This document shows, piece by piece, positions 8,113 to 19,023 of a stretch of 25,732 bases of DNA. The translations under genes were made by a program, and so were the position numbers. Origin of the DNA: JAWXUT01 sp044426075 (GTDB taxonomy: Bacteria; Bacillota; Clostridia; Christensenellales; DTU072). The stretch's first letter is position 1. Every line of letters starts with the position of its first letter. The notes under the pieces were generated by a model. It was given only the letters and a program-made list of their open reading frames with translations. It had not been told where the DNA came from and ran no database searches. The stretch spans positions 1-25,732 of the forward strand of contig JAWXUT010000012.1 of the NCBI GenBank assembly GCA_044426075.1, written 5' to 3'.

Positions 8113-11100
8113 GTGTATATTGACGACAGCGAGGTGCCTACAATTTCTTCAGCTGTTACATATGGAGATATGTTAAACACGGCTATAATTGTGGGTTCAC
8201 TTACAAATTCAGCAAATGATAGTTTGATTTGGACTACAACAGACGGCGAAGAAGTTACAATAGCGGGCAGTTGGAGTTGGGATGCGGAAGACGCAAGTGC
8301 CGTTTATCCTTACAACATAGATGGCGAGACGGGATACACCGATTATGCCACATTTACGCCAGAAGACACGGCAAATTACAATGTACTTGAGGGCGTTCCA
8401 GTTGTTATTGCGGTTAATAAAGCCACAATAACAAGGGAAGCGGAAGACCAAACTTACACCTATGGCAGTGTGACTTTTTCTTATGATTTAGAGTGGTTGG
8501 GTTGGATGCAACAGGCAGACTCCGCAAACAATTACACGCAAGATTTAGATGGCGGCACAGTTACTTATTATTACAGTGGCACGCTTGCAAACGGCGAGAC
8601 TTACGAGAAAACTGAAACTATTCCAACATATGTTGGATTATATGAAGTTGAAGTTGTTTTCGATTTAAGTTCTATAACTATAGCGGAAGATAGCTATTTT
8701 TATCAAAATTATACAATATATGATACAACTGAAGCTACACTAACCATACAAAAGTATGTGTTGGAAGCTGTTGTTGGTGGCAGTAGTGAATATGGCGAAG
8801 CGCTTACTATAGTTGCTAAATATTTGGTAACAGAACAAGTGCTAAACGATATGGGCGACAGCTTAACTGGTAGCATTACAATGGTTGATACCAGCATTGG
8901 CATTGGCAGCAGTATGCAAGGTATGGATGCGGGCACTTATGCTATTGCAACAAATGCGGCAACAGAAGACAATGCTAACTCGCTTGCAAATTATGAGGCA
9001 TATCTTAGGGCTGCGGGATTCACCGATGCTGAGATTTCCGCCTTTACATTAGTTGTGCTTAATAATATGTCGGTGTACAATGGCGATTACGATGTATCAT
9101 TTTGCTATTATGTTGTGCCAGTTAGTGAAGTAAGCAATGGTGTTTATGTTTATAGCGATGAACCCGCCTACACAATAACAGCAAGGCGCGTTTCTGTAAA
9201 TTATGATGTATTTACGCTTGTGCAAGAGTACAACGCGGGTGTTTATATGCCAAGCTATAGCAATATGAGTGTGCTTAAAGAAGGCAAAATCACTACAGGT
9301 ATTTATACAAAAGACGGTTATTACCAAGATATAGTTGGCGCTATATATTATGTGTTAAATGCAGACGGCACGTATACTGCAACTTCAACCCCCACCAACG
9401 CGGGCACGTATTATATGCAACTTATCATTTTTAGTTATGATGAAGAAACAGAAAGTTGGCTCCCAAGCAACAACTATGTATTTATTTATGGATTACTTTA
9501 TGATGAATCTGAAGTATCTTACTATGAAGTTACAAGAAATAGCGAAACCAACGCAAAGGCAACAGTAAATTATAGCACCCCTATTTACACTACAGATGCA
9601 GACGGCAATTCAGTACAATCAGAAATAATTGTAGCAAGCGGAACCAGTGTATCTGCAATGTTTAGTTACACAATTACTCCAAAGGTGTTGGTTTTGGGCA
9701 CCGACCTAAATATAAGCCTTAGCGACGCAAACGATGACTTAAAGTATGACGGCACTGCGCAAAGTCCGTATGTTGTAACGCTATTCCAAACAAATACGGG
9801 TGTTGCGGGTGACGGAATTTATCCTGCCGATTATGATAATATGACGGTGCAGATTGTGTATTACTTAAATGAATCTGGCACTGGCTTTTCTGCAACAACA
9901 ATTGTAGATGCGGGCACGTATTATTTTAGAATAGAGGGCGTAAGCGGCTACAGCAACTATGATTTATCTAGTTTGGATTTTGACGATATACAAAGCTATT
10001 TAAATATTGATTCACTTGTTATTTTACAGAGGGAGATAACTATAACTGCGTTAGGATACGAGCGTGAATTTGGCATATCAAGCCCGGTTTTTGGTGGCAC
10101 AGATTATGCTTTGTATTACACTGTTGGCGGTGACGGGTTAGCTGAGGGCGACGTGTTAGACGGCGCACTTATGACGGGCGCAAACTTTTTAACAGATGTA
10201 GGCGCGTACACGTTCTATATGAACTCTGTTATGGAAAACAACAACTATAACTACAAAATTACGTTTGATGAAGATAATTCTCAGCCGCTAATAATTACTG
10301 CTGCAGAAATTACGATTACCATAAATAACGCAACAAAAGAGTATGGCGAAGATGTAACGCAGTACTTGTTTAGCTACTCAATTACAGCCACAACTGGCGC
10401 ATATTATCCAACTGGCACACTATCTAGTTACATTTACGCATTGGATGCAAGTGGCAATAAAGTTAGCACATACACCGATGTGGGCAGTTATGCTATACAA
10501 GGCACTTTTACACACGAAAATGGCAATGTGTCATTAAATAACAATTTTAGTACAAGTAACTACACAATAACAATGTCATACGAGGCAGAAAACGCGGGCG
10601 ACTTATATTACGAATCATATTTAACCATTACCGCGCTAGAACTGCATTTTACTTACACCACACAATTGCGCTACACGGGCACAGATTTAACTGATTCTGC
10701 CGAGTTTTACGGCTTTACTAGCAGTTTAAACGCATTTTTGAGCGAAGATTGGGCAGACACCACAACTGAAGATAACTATAATAATGAGGATGTAATTTGG
10801 TCTGTAACACAGTTAGCATATGGCACAGATGGCGGAACAATCAGTGAGTGGATTGAGGCAACATCAGAGGGTTATAGCTACTTCTTTGCAGTTTCAATAA
10901 ATGCAGATGCATTGCGTGCTGATTCGCTTACAAACTACACGTGGCCAGATGGCACGGCTATAACTGCGGATTCCACCTACCTAATAGAAATTGTAATTGC
11001 ATATAACTATGGCGTTATTAGGGTGTATGACCAAGTTTTATACTATGGCGAAACATATATCACAACCGATGCATACTACTTCTTTGATCAAGATACGGGA

Positions 11101-14100
11101 GACGCGCTAACATTACCTAGTGATTACGAAATTATACTTTACTTCAACCCAGCTATAATGGGTGAAGATGTGAGCACGCCAAACGTTGGCAGTTATCAAG
11201 ACGGCATTACAGCAGTGCTTGTGTACAATGGTTCTGATAATCAAGATATGGCAACCGCGGAAATTAACGGCACAACCTATTATATTGCAGAAACTGTTAT
11301 TATAGGTGGCAAAACATATACTCCACTTGTGCGCGACGGCGTGCTTATGGTTAGTTATGCAACAGTTGAAGTTGTATGGTATTACACAGACAACAATGGC
11401 GACACATATGAAATAATTGAAGAAACCGACTCTGTTACGGGCAACAATTATAAAACTTATGATAATGAGTGGTTGCAAATATCCTATGAAATATATATGG
11501 ATAGTGTGCTTTATACATCTGCTACAAATGTTGTTAGTTTATATAGCTCTACAGAAGCGGTTACAAATAAAGAGATTGAAGACATTGGCGTATATCAATT
11601 TACTGCCGAACCAGTTTTTGTAAGCGATAACAGCTATTTTTATGTTACTGGCGCAAGTTTAATGTACACTATAGAAAGGGCATATGTAGAGATTACTTAC
11701 GAGGCAGACCACGATAGCAAGACATTTACTTTTTCTGCTGTAGACAGCGAAGGAAACAAAACAAATCAAGCACTAACCTACACATTGGTTAATGCTACAG
11801 TATCAGTAGATACGGTTACAATAACTGGCACATATATATATGGCGAAGCGCGGGTTTCAAACTCAACAGACGGTAACCTAAACTACTATGTTGTGGGTAC
11901 CTATTTTGCACTTTTGGTTGAAAATGACGTACAAATTAATGATTCCACCGACACCCTAGCTGATGAGCAAGCGCTTGCTTCAAGCTCTGGCAATGAGCTA
12001 GAAAAGTCTTCAGTTTCGGGCAACACATATACATATGATTTAACAACAATTAATGAAACGGAAACACTTAACTTCGGTGATGAGATAGGCTATGAATTTG
12101 GTGGAACAGTAAATGCACCGGTTACCCAATATGGTGGAATTGATGACGACGATGCCAAAATTATAAGGACCTTTGATGATGTTGATAGCGGCGTTAACTC
12201 AAATAGTGATTCTTTTGGGCTTGAAGTTAAGTGCGTCTGGACGGGCACAAGTAACAATGGTGGAGCATTCTTCTTTGATATAGTGTTAGATGACTCAATA
12301 ACTGACGCGGATATTGCAAATGGATTGGTTACGCTAGATTTATCTTGCTATTTTGCAAGTAATCACTATAAGATGTCTGGTTCAACATCAAACTGGTGTG
12401 ACAACTCTGAATATGCATTTTGGTATGCGGCTGGCGTATCTGCGGATAACAACAATATTGATATTGGTATTGATGTATCAGATATCAAAACGGGCGAGCG
12501 AAGTTATTCAAATACCTATATACATAGCGTTAACGCAAGCACACTTGCAGGATATATTAATCAGCACAAAATACAAGGATCTGTATCTGATATCATAGGC
12601 TATAACTGGGAAACGTCTATGGAAAGAACAATGTACAAAACCTACGATTCAACAGATAGCGATACTTATGACCCCGAAGAAGACCCCTTTACTCCATTTA
12701 CTGCAAATAGTAGGGTTGTAAGAATTTATCTTGGCATAAATCAATCAAATGCAAGAAACACAACTACATCAAACGCATTGAGTTCAAACTTCCGTGATAT
12801 AGTTGTAACTGCAACACTAAATGATGCAAGTAGCACGCCATCAAGTGCTAGCATTACTTCTGATGATATTGGTAGAACATCAACAATTACACTAAGCTAC
12901 GCATCAGTTGCGGTTATGGAGTTAGTTGATTATGCATCAATTGCAGTTACAGTAATCGAAAATTATATTGAAAATGGTGTTGAAAAAACACAAACTTCTA
13001 CTTTAAAGCTTGAAGATGAGGCCATTACGGTGCAGATAAGCGGCACAAGCTTGCTGATTACAACCAAGCAATATCTGTATTCGCAAGCTACTATAACTAA
13101 AGTGGTGGTGGATTCTTATTCATATAGTTTTGACACGGACAACGGCGACGACAATATAATTAACTATCCTTCAATTACACCAACTATATATGATGTTGAA
13201 GTAAATGACGAATTTACGCCTGCGGTGTCAAAAGACATCACTTTCAGCGTACAATTTTTCAGCTCCGATTTTTTAGACGGATTGAGTGACAATTCATCAT
13301 TATATTATACAATTGACGGTGACGACACGGGCACGAAATACGCTATAACCCAAGTTAGTGGCAACACCTTTAAAATTGAGGGCGCTACAGCAACAAACAT
13401 TACAATTCATGTGGAGTATGACACATTAGAGGGTGATAAAACTGTTCCAGTTAGCACAACTTACAGCCTAAGCCTTATGATTGATAACACACTAAATATT
13501 AGCTATCTACAACTTTACTATGGCACAGAAGACGGCGATGCACTATTAGTTGGCACGGCAGAAGATAATTATGATTGGCTTACTGAAACTGCTGATACAA
13601 TTTGGGCTTATATGGAAACGGGCTATGCGGGCTTCCGCTTGTTCTTCCGTTGGTCTGATGACCTTAGCACTATTGACGAGGCATATTATCGTGAAATTGA
13701 CATAATCAGTTTGATGAGCTATGAGGATATTTTCTTATTGCTTGTTGATACATTAGACAACAGCAGTTTGTTTGATGTAGCAGATAACAGTTATCGCCAA
13801 TATTACTTCCAGTTTATGGTTGTAAAAAATATGACGGGTATGACGGATATTGATAGCGTACCTACACCAGTTGGCACCAGCGTTTATGAAACAAAGGTTT
13901 ATCACTATAAAGTGGATAGATTGGAGTACGAAATATCACTAGTTGCAACATATGACGGCGTGCTTGCAGACGGAACCGAAGGTAGCGTTGATTTGTCAAG
14001 CACAAATATCAGTATTTATCAGCAAGAACTAGACGAATATGGCGATGTTGTTAAAGATGAAGACGGCGAAATTAGCTACATTGACTTCACAAATAAGCTG

Positions 14101-17100
14101 GTGCGTGGTGAAACTTACACACTGCAAATTGTAACAAACAACACTGGTAACCAGTACTACGGCATAATTGATATACAAAGCTTTTTGTGGTCGCAAATAG
14201 CGCAAGAAAGCACGGATAATGGCTACACGTTTACTTTTGGCGATATAGATATAGATACGGATGTAGACGAAATAGATATGTACACCGTGTATTATGTAAC
14301 GCTTACAGTAAACGGCATACAAGACGGCGCCGACACCACTGTTGCAAACCTTGATGTTGCTTTGTGTGATTTGGTTATATATGACTATTCTGACACGCAC
14401 ATAACGCAGTATGGTGACGCGTTTGACCTTGAATATATGCAATATGGCACGTATAATGTTATTGCGGGCAATGATGCATATACTTATGCTTCCTTTACGG
14501 ATGGCAACCTAATAATGGTGCAAATTGACGGCGGCACCGAGTGGCAAATCACCTATGCTGATGGCTACAATGGCACTAACGATATGATAGACGAGGGCAA
14601 TAACGTAATTGTAAACTACATTGACGGTTTGGTTACCACAACTGCGCGTTTAGTGTACATTGATGCAAACAATGAGGCATTTTATAAAGTGTATAACGGC
14701 ACCGATACAATAGGTTCGCTTACAATTAACGACGATTTGATTGCATATCAAGGCGATGTAGCTGTTCTTGAAGAAGACGAAGACTATGTTTCTATTACAA
14801 GTGCAACATTTGAAACCGATGACGCGGGCGCGTATGTTGGCATTGCGGGGCTTGATTTAGTGCTTGGCAGTTACACAGATACTATCGGCAACACGGTTAA
14901 CCTAAGCCAACTTTATCAATTGGTTTATGTAACCACCAACGGTAGCTATGTTGAAATTACTGGGTTGGATGAAGTTACTGGTACCAACAATAGCTCAAGT
15001 TACTACACGGGAGAAATTACTCAAAAAGTTATTGGATTAATTATTCCAAATAGTATTACAGTTGTGTTTAATGGCGGAAGCACCGAGTTCCCACTAGATG
15101 AAATTGTTTTGGATGGCATTCAGGAGGGCGATGATGTTAAACTTGCTCTTACTATTGACGGCGTTATTTTGGCGGGTGTTTATGATATAAGCACAGCTTA
15201 TCTAACGGGCGCGGATGCGGCTAACTACTACATTGATACTTCAGACGGAGTGCTATCTGAACTTACTATTACAGTTGTGCAAAATGAAGAATTGTTGGTA
15301 ACTAGGGTGCTATCAAACGCAAACAGTAGTTCAACTGGCCACGAATTGCAGATTTATATTGCGGGTGTTACTAGCGATGAATTCTTGCAAAACGGCTATT
15401 TGTTATATAGGATAAACAACTCTTCCACTTGGTATTCAGTTACCTATAATGAGCTTTACAACAGCTCTAGCGGCGGATTTGAATATGTATATGACGGCGA
15501 TAATATAATCGGCATAATTGTAACTTACGCGGGCGCAAGTGGCACAAGTAGCTTTGTTGAGGATATTTACACCTTTGCAGTTGGCAACAGAAGTAGCGCA
15601 AATGCGGAGAGTAACTACGAGTTTTCTACAAACGCGGATAGCAGTAAATCTTCCCTTGCTGACGGTCAAGTGGATCAAGGTGCGGGTGCAAGTAGCAGTT
15701 ATTATTCAATTAGCACGGCAGAACAACTTGCAATCTTTATGAGTGGCACAAGTGGTTACACTGTGGGCTATTTAACCGCAAGTATATACAACTACAGCTA
15801 TTTTGCAGAAGAATTTAGTGGCACGCTTTATGGCAACGGATACGTTGTAAAAACAGACACCGCTTTTGTGGGTACAAATACGGGAACGATACAAGATGTA
15901 AACTTTTTGATTGATAGCACTAGTGCAACGGATTATGTACTTGTTTCAACAAACAGTGGCACATTGTTTAACATAAGTGTGGCTTACACCGCAAGTAGCA
16001 CAGTATATGAAACAAGCTTAATTGCAACAAACAGCGCAAGTGGCATAATTGAAAACTTTACGCTAGACTATGCTCTGCTATCAAGTGGCTATAATCTTGG
16101 TGCAATGGTTAATGAAAACACGGGAAATATGTATAAAGTTGCAATTTTGTCATTAAAAGAAGGCATCAATATTGCTAACACAAATAATGGCACAATTATA
16201 GGTGTAAAAGGCAATTATGATACTGATGCCACCGTAGTTGGCTCGGGCACTGATGCAGAAGAAATTTATGATGTTGGTATTGGTGCGGTTAATGACATAC
16301 TTGTATATAGTGTATCTAACGACACAGGTATTCTTCCAGAAATAAACCGTGATAATGATTATCCTTATGGTTTCGTTGATATTTACTTTGACAAAACCGA
16401 GCGTTGCACGCTTGATACATCTACAGTATGTGTGCTTCTTGAAGCATTAGCGCAACCTTTAAGCTTTGTTTGGGATATAGTGGAAGAAGAAGGCACTGCA
16501 TTTATCTTCTATAATAGATATTATATTGATACTTACACTGTTGATACAAGTTGGAATGCCGATTCTTATGATGCCATTGATGATGCCATTGATGATGCCA
16601 TTGATGATGCCATTGATGATGCCATTGATGATGCCATTGATATGAACTCTGATGACCACTACTTGAACAACTTGTACACTAGGGTTGTTATTGATGTTTG
16701 TGGCGATATTGCAAATATTACAAATGTAAACTTTGGCACGCTAGGTTATATTATTGAGGGCGATGATGACGCGATTGATTCTGAAGATACGCTTGTAGCT
16801 TATTACACGGGTGAGGATTTAACGGATTATCTATTATCACTTATTGAAATTATTGATAGTAACGGAAACACGCTAACCAACATACCTATAAGTTCGGCTA
16901 ATAGCGATATAGCATACAAAAACCCCGGCACATACACCTTTACTTACATTATTGGTGACAGCAGTTCAACAGACAACGAAACTTTAAGAGTTGATTTTGA
17001 TGTAATTGAAGATTCATATTCAATTATCATAAACCGTACTGGTGACGGACTTGTTATGTCAGTTAGCGTTACTATATTGCCAGTAACAACGCAATTAACC

Positions 17101-19023
17101 GATATCAACTTGACCACTGACGATGTGCAGAAAGAGTATGACGAAGATGACCAGCTTACAATTACGTTTAGTAGTAGGCATATGACTGGGTTCATAAGTG
17201 ATGATGATACCAGATATTATGAATTTGTGGTTACAACTAGCAGTGTTGATTCCGGCTATTACAGCGGGGAAGACATTGTTAATGTGGTGCTACTTGAGTA
17301 CATAATAACAACAGATGAATTAGGCAACAAAACTTATACCCTTATCCCTTACGCCTACCAAGCTACACAAACAGCGGACGGCTACACATATATTCTGTGG
17401 AGTTTTGAGGTGGATGAAAATGGCGATGTTGTGTTAGACGACTACGGCGGACTTATTTTTATAGAGGCGGTTTCGGACGCAGACGGCATAAACACACCGC
17501 GTTATATGCTAAATTATAATTATCAGCTTGCAACCGTTGCAGAAGATGTGGAGTTTGAAATCACAAAACACGTGATTGATGACCCAGAATATTACGCATA
17601 TTCTTCATATTATGCATATAGGTTTGAGGGCGATAGTAGCGATACAGATACAGAAGAATCTATCCACTACATAGAGTTTTACACCGTGTTAAACGGCAAA
17701 ACAATCAAGTTGAGGTTGGTACTAGACCTAGACTATACCTACTTTATAAACAGTGAAAACGGCGTTTATAGCGTAATTGAAGCCTACTATTATGGCTTAG
17801 CCTACGGCACTTTGTATGAAGTGTTAACTGATGCAGACGGTGTTGCTATTTTGGACGCAGACGGCAATGAAATACTCTATGGCGTAGCAGACACCGGCAG
17901 TGCTATTTCTAACTACTGTATGAGTGGTGCGGGTGTAACTTATGCTTCGGGTGACACATTTGACGCGTGGATAACACTAGAACTTGGCTACTTTGATCGC
18001 GAAACAACCATTGAAGACGAAATAGTTACCTATGGCAGATATTATGTTGAAACGATTGAAGATTTCTTGCACATTAACGCAAGTTATACGTATGACTATA
18101 TCTACACTACAGACGGCGCTCTGATGACAAATGTAACAATGTATCCTTATATAGTAGAGGGTATGGACTTTATCCAAATTGCGGATATTGATTTCGGGTA
18201 CACCGAAGTGCCTGCAATAGCGGAGTTTTATGGAACATACGACGGCGGCGGATACAGCCTTAAAAATGTAATATCATTTGTGGCAGATTACGATAGTGGC
18301 ACAGTGTACGCGGGCAGTTTGTTTACAGTAAACCACGGCACAATAGCTAATATGGTGCTAGAAAACTTCACTTTAAATGTGTATGCAACTGGCAACGTTG
18401 TAGCGGGCGGGCTTGTGGCGCAAAATGGTGGCACAATTAGCAATATTACCATTATGGGAGTTATTTATGTTTACACAGAAGGCACCGCGGTTGTTGGTGG
18501 CATTATTGGTGAGAACATATTGTATTATGACGGTAGTTATGATGTATCCACTGCAGAGCGTTACTTTGGTAAAGAGTATTATAACGCATATATTGGTGAC
18601 ATATTTGCAACAGCAAGTAGTGTTACAAGTGCAGTAGTTATTGGCAGAAACAACTTTGGCACTAGCATAACAGTTACAAGTAGCATTGGTGATAGTGGTG
18701 TTGCTATAGGTGAATTCGGGTTTACAAGTGGTAGCACAACAACTACAACTTACTTCTACGCGCAAGACGGCGTTACAACTTATGATGATGTAATTGCAAG
18801 TAGCGGGTCAGACGCAAGCATTGCTGCAAGAAACACAGCTATAATATCTGCGCTTAAGTTATATTTGATTCCAAATTACTATGTTGGCGATTTATATGGC
18901 ACCACAGATGATCCATTTGTAATAAGATATACCTATCAAGAAATTATAGCAGAACTCTTTGGCTTTGCAAAAACTAAAGATTATGAAGATACAGCAGACA
19001 GCGGAGGTGGCAATGATGCTTAA
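8113..19023 (+). CDS. Giant GLUG/MBG repeat surface protein, C-terminal part (frame-continued)
   Basis: Continuation of the giant protein after the G10 shift. The GTG at 8113 is only the first start-like codon: it has no Shine-Dalgarno and lies inside a repeat, so independent translation is unlikely. In order it shows a long array of MBG-like Ig domains (about 8.1-11.9 kb, with NKATIT, EYGEA, KEYGED and QYGDA-type strands); an unplaced Cys/Trp-containing segment (about 12.1-12.8 kb); more Ig-like domains; a GLUG/beta-helix region (about 15.67-16.3 kb, with SISTAEQLAIFM, LYGNGYVV and NTGTIQDV); a perfect (DAID)6 repeat; another Ig-like domain; and a last GLUG region (about 18.04-18.7 kb, with GTYDGGGYSL, GGLVAQNGGTISNI and GGIIGEN). 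The acidic tail DYEDTADSGGGNDA carries no LPXTG, choline-binding or membrane anchor. Attachment would therefore depend on the N-terminus or on partner proteins (inference). Confidence 0.88.
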   Translation: MYIDDSEVPTISSAVTYGDMLNTAIIVGSLTNSANDSLIWTTTDGEEVTIAGSWSWDAEDASAVYPYNIDGETGYTDYATFTPEDTANYNVLEGVPVVIAVNKATITREAEDQTYTYGSVTFSYDLEWLGWMQQADSANNYTQDLDGGTVTYYYSGTLANGETYEKTETIPTYVGLYEVEVVFDLSSITIAEDSYFYQNYTIYDTTEATLTIQKYVLEAVVGGSSEYGEALTIVAKYLVTEQVLNDMGDSLTGSITMVDTSIGIGSSMQGMDAGTYAIATNAATEDNANSLANYEAYLRAAGFTDAEISAFTLVVLNNMSVYNGDYDVSFCYYVVPVSEVSNGVYVYSDEPAYTITARRVSVNYDVFTLVQEYNAGVYMPSYSNMSVLKEGKITTGIYTKDGYYQDIVGAIYYVLNADGTYTATSTPTNAGTYYMQLIIFSYDEETESWLPSNNYVFIYGLLYDESEVSYYEVTRNSETNAKATVNYSTPIYTTDADGNSVQSEIIVASGTSVSAMFSYTITPKVLVLGTDLNISLSDANDDLKYDGTAQSPYVVTLFQTNTGVAGDGIYPADYDNMTVQIVYYLNESGTGFSATTIVDAGTYYFRIEGVSGYSNYDLSSLDFDDIQSYLNIDSLVILQREITITALGYEREFGISSPVFGGTDYALYYTVGGDGLAEGDVLDGALMTGANFLTDVGAYTFYMNSVMENNNYNYKITFDEDNSQPLIITAAEITITINNATKEYGEDVTQYLFSYSITATTGAYYPTGTLSSYIYALDASGNKVSTYTDVGSYAIQGTFTHENGNVSLNNNFSTSNYTITMSYEAENAGDLYYESYLTITALELHFTYTTQLRYTGTDLTDSAEFYGFTSSLNAFLSEDWADTTTEDNYNNEDVIWSVTQLAYGTDGGTISEWIEATSEGYSYFFAVSINADALRADSLTNYTWPDGTAITADSTYLIEIVIAYNYGVIRVYDQVLYYGETYITTDAYYFFDQDTGDALTLPSDYEIILYFNPAIMGEDVSTPNVGSYQDGITAVLVYNGSDNQDMATAEINGTTYYIAETVIIGGKTYTPLVRDGVLMVSYATVEVVWYYTDNNGDTYEIIEETDSVTGNNYKTYDNEWLQISYEIYMDSVLYTSATNVVSLYSSTEAVTNKEIEDIGVYQFTAEPVFVSDNSYFYVTGASLMYTIERAYVEITYEADHDSKTFTFSAVDSEGNKTNQALTYTLVNATVSVDTVTITGTYIYGEARVSNSTDGNLNYYVVGTYFALLVENDVQINDSTDTLADEQALASSSGNELEKSSVSGNTYTYDLTTINETETLNFGDEIGYEFGGTVNAPVTQYGGIDDDDAKIIRTFDDVDSGVNSNSDSFGLEVKCVWTGTSNNGGAFFFDIVLDDSITDADIANGLVTLDLSCYFASNHYKMSGSTSNWCDNSEYAFWYAAGVSADNNNIDIGIDVSDIKTGERSYSNTYIHSVNASTLAGYINQHKIQGSVSDIIGYNWETSMERTMYKTYDSTDSDTYDPEEDPFTPFTANSRVVRIYLGINQSNARNTTTSNALSSNFRDIVVTATLNDASSTPSSASITSDDIGRTSTITLSYASVAVMELVDYASIAVTVIENYIENGVEKTQTSTLKLEDEAITVQISGTSLLITTKQYLYSQATITKVVVDSYSYSFDTDNGDDNIINYPSITPTIYDVEVNDEFTPAVSKDITFSVQFFSSDFLDGLSDNSSLYYTIDGDDTGTKYAITQVSGNTFKIEGATATNITIHVEYDTLEGDKTVPVSTTYSLSLMIDNTLNISYLQLYYGTEDGDALLVGTAEDNYDWLTETADTIWAYMETGYAGFRLFFRWSDDLSTIDEAYYREIDIISLMSYEDIFLLLVDTLDNSSLFDVADNSYRQYYFQFMVVKNMTGMTDIDSVPTPVGTSVYETKVYHYKVDRLEYEISLVATYDGVLADGTEGSVDLSSTNISIYQQELDEYGDVVKDEDGEISYIDFTNKLVRGETYTLQIVTNNTGNQYYGIIDIQSFLWSQIAQESTDNGYTFTFGDIDIDTDVDEIDMYTVYYVTLTVNGIQDGADTTVANLDVALCDLVIYDYSDTHITQYGDAFDLEYMQYGTYNVIAGNDAYTYASFTDGNLIMVQIDGGTEWQITYADGYNGTNDMIDEGNNVIVNYIDGLVTTTARLVYIDANNEAFYKVYNGTDTIGSLTINDDLIAYQGDVAVLEEDEDYVSITSATFETDDAGAYVGIAGLDLVLGSYTDTIGNTVNLSQLYQLVYVTTNGSYVEITGLDEVTGTNNSSSYYTGEITQKVIGLIIPNSITVVFNGGSTEFPLDEIVLDGIQEGDDVKLALTIDGVILAGVYDISTAYLTGADAANYYIDTSDGVLSELTITVVQNEELLVTRVLSNANSSSTGHELQIYIAGVTSDEFLQNGYLLYRINNSSTWYSVTYNELYNSSSGGFEYVYDGDNIIGIIVTYAGASGTSSFVEDIYTFAVGNRSSANAESNYEFSTNADSSKSSLADGQVDQGAGASSSYYSISTAEQLAIFMSGTSGYTVGYLTASIYNYSYFAEEFSGTLYGNGYVVKTDTAFVGTNTGTIQDVNFLIDSTSATDYVLVSTNSGTLFNISVAYTASSTVYETSLIATNSASGIIENFTLDYALLSSGYNLGAMVNENTGNMYKVAILSLKEGINIANTNNGTIIGVKGNYDTDATVVGSGTDAEEIYDVGIGAVNDILVYSVSNDTGILPEINRDNDYPYGFVDIYFDKTERCTLDTSTVCVLLEALAQPLSFVWDIVEEEGTAFIFYNRYYIDTYTVDTSWNADSYDAIDDAIDDAIDDAIDDAIDDAIDMNSDDHYLNNLYTRVVIDVCGDIANITNVNFGTLGYIIEGDDDAIDSEDTLVAYYTGEDLTDYLLSLIEIIDSNGNTLTNIPISSANSDIAYKNPGTYTFTYIIGDSSSTDNETLRVDFDVIEDSYSIIINRTGDGLVMSVSVTILPVTTQLTDINLTTDDVQKEYDEDDQLTITFSSRHMTGFISDDDTRYYEFVVTTSSVDSGYYSGEDIVNVVLLEYIITTDELGNKTYTLIPYAYQATQTADGYTYILWSFEVDENGDVVLDDYGGLIFIEAVSDADGINTPRYMLNYNYQLATVAEDVEFEITKHVIDDPEYYAYSSYYAYRFEGDSSDTDTEESIHYIEFYTVLNGKTIKLRLVLDLDYTYFINSENGVYSVIEAYYYGLAYGTLYEVLTDADGVAILDADGNEILYGVADTGSAISNYCMSGAGVTYASGDTFDAWITLELGYFDRETTIEDEIVTYGRYYVETIEDFLHINASYTYDYIYTTDGALMTNVTMYPYIVEGMDFIQIADIDFGYTEVPAIAEFYGTYDGGGYSLKNVISFVADYDSGTVYAGSLFTVNHGTIANMVLENFTLNVYATGNVVAGGLVAQNGGTISNITIMGVIYVYTEGTAVVGGIIGENILYYDGSYDVSTAERYFGKEYYNAYIGDIFATASSVTSAVVIGRNNFGTSITVTSSIGDSGVAIGEFGFTSGSTTTTTYFYAQDGVTTYDDVIASSGSDASIAARNTAIISALKLYLIPNYYVGDLYGTTDDPFVIRYTYQEIIAELFGFAKTKDYEDTADSGGGNDA
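12080..12830 (+). other. Unplaced Cys/Trp-containing segment inside the giant protein
   Basis: This stretch of the downstream frame matches neither the GLUG turns nor the YG-type Ig strands around it. It holds three Cys (GLEVKCVWTG, LDLSCYFASNHYK, SNWCDNSEY), several Trp and a charged stretch ETSMERTMYKTYDS, all rare elsewhere in the protein. It may be a discrete functional (ligand-binding) domain set in a stalk. No family is recognised and the boundaries are approximate. Confidence 0.4.
16570..16641 (+). repeat. Perfect 12-bp x 6 minisatellite encoding (DAID)6
   Basis: Six identical tandem copies of GATGCCATTGAT run from 16570 to 16641, in frame, each encoding Asp-Ala-Ile-Asp. Because the unit is a multiple of three, gain or loss of copies changes length without breaking the frame. 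The block is strongly acidic and lies between a GLUG region and an Ig-like region, so it could be a spacer or cation-binding linker. Perfect identity of copies suggests recent expansion. Confidence 0.95.
19003..19008 (+). promoter_or_regulatory. Ribosome binding site deciding the 19016 start
   Basis: GGAGGT lies inside the last codons of the giant gene, 7 nt before ATG 19016 and only 4 nt before ATG 19013. The spacing favours 19016. It also argues against the in-frame ATG at 18959, which has no such site. Confidence 0.75.

Noticed and set aside
8113..8115. GTG 8113 as a true independent gene start
   Set aside because: No Shine-Dalgarno, lies inside a repeat unit, and the same frame continues upstream to 7936 with clear homology to the preceding domain.
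18959..19015. Longer N-terminus (ATG 18959 or 19013) for the first small exported gene
   Set aside because: 18959 has no ribosome binding site and adds a non-signal leader; 19013 is too close to GGAGGT, while 19016 has the normal 7-nt spacing.
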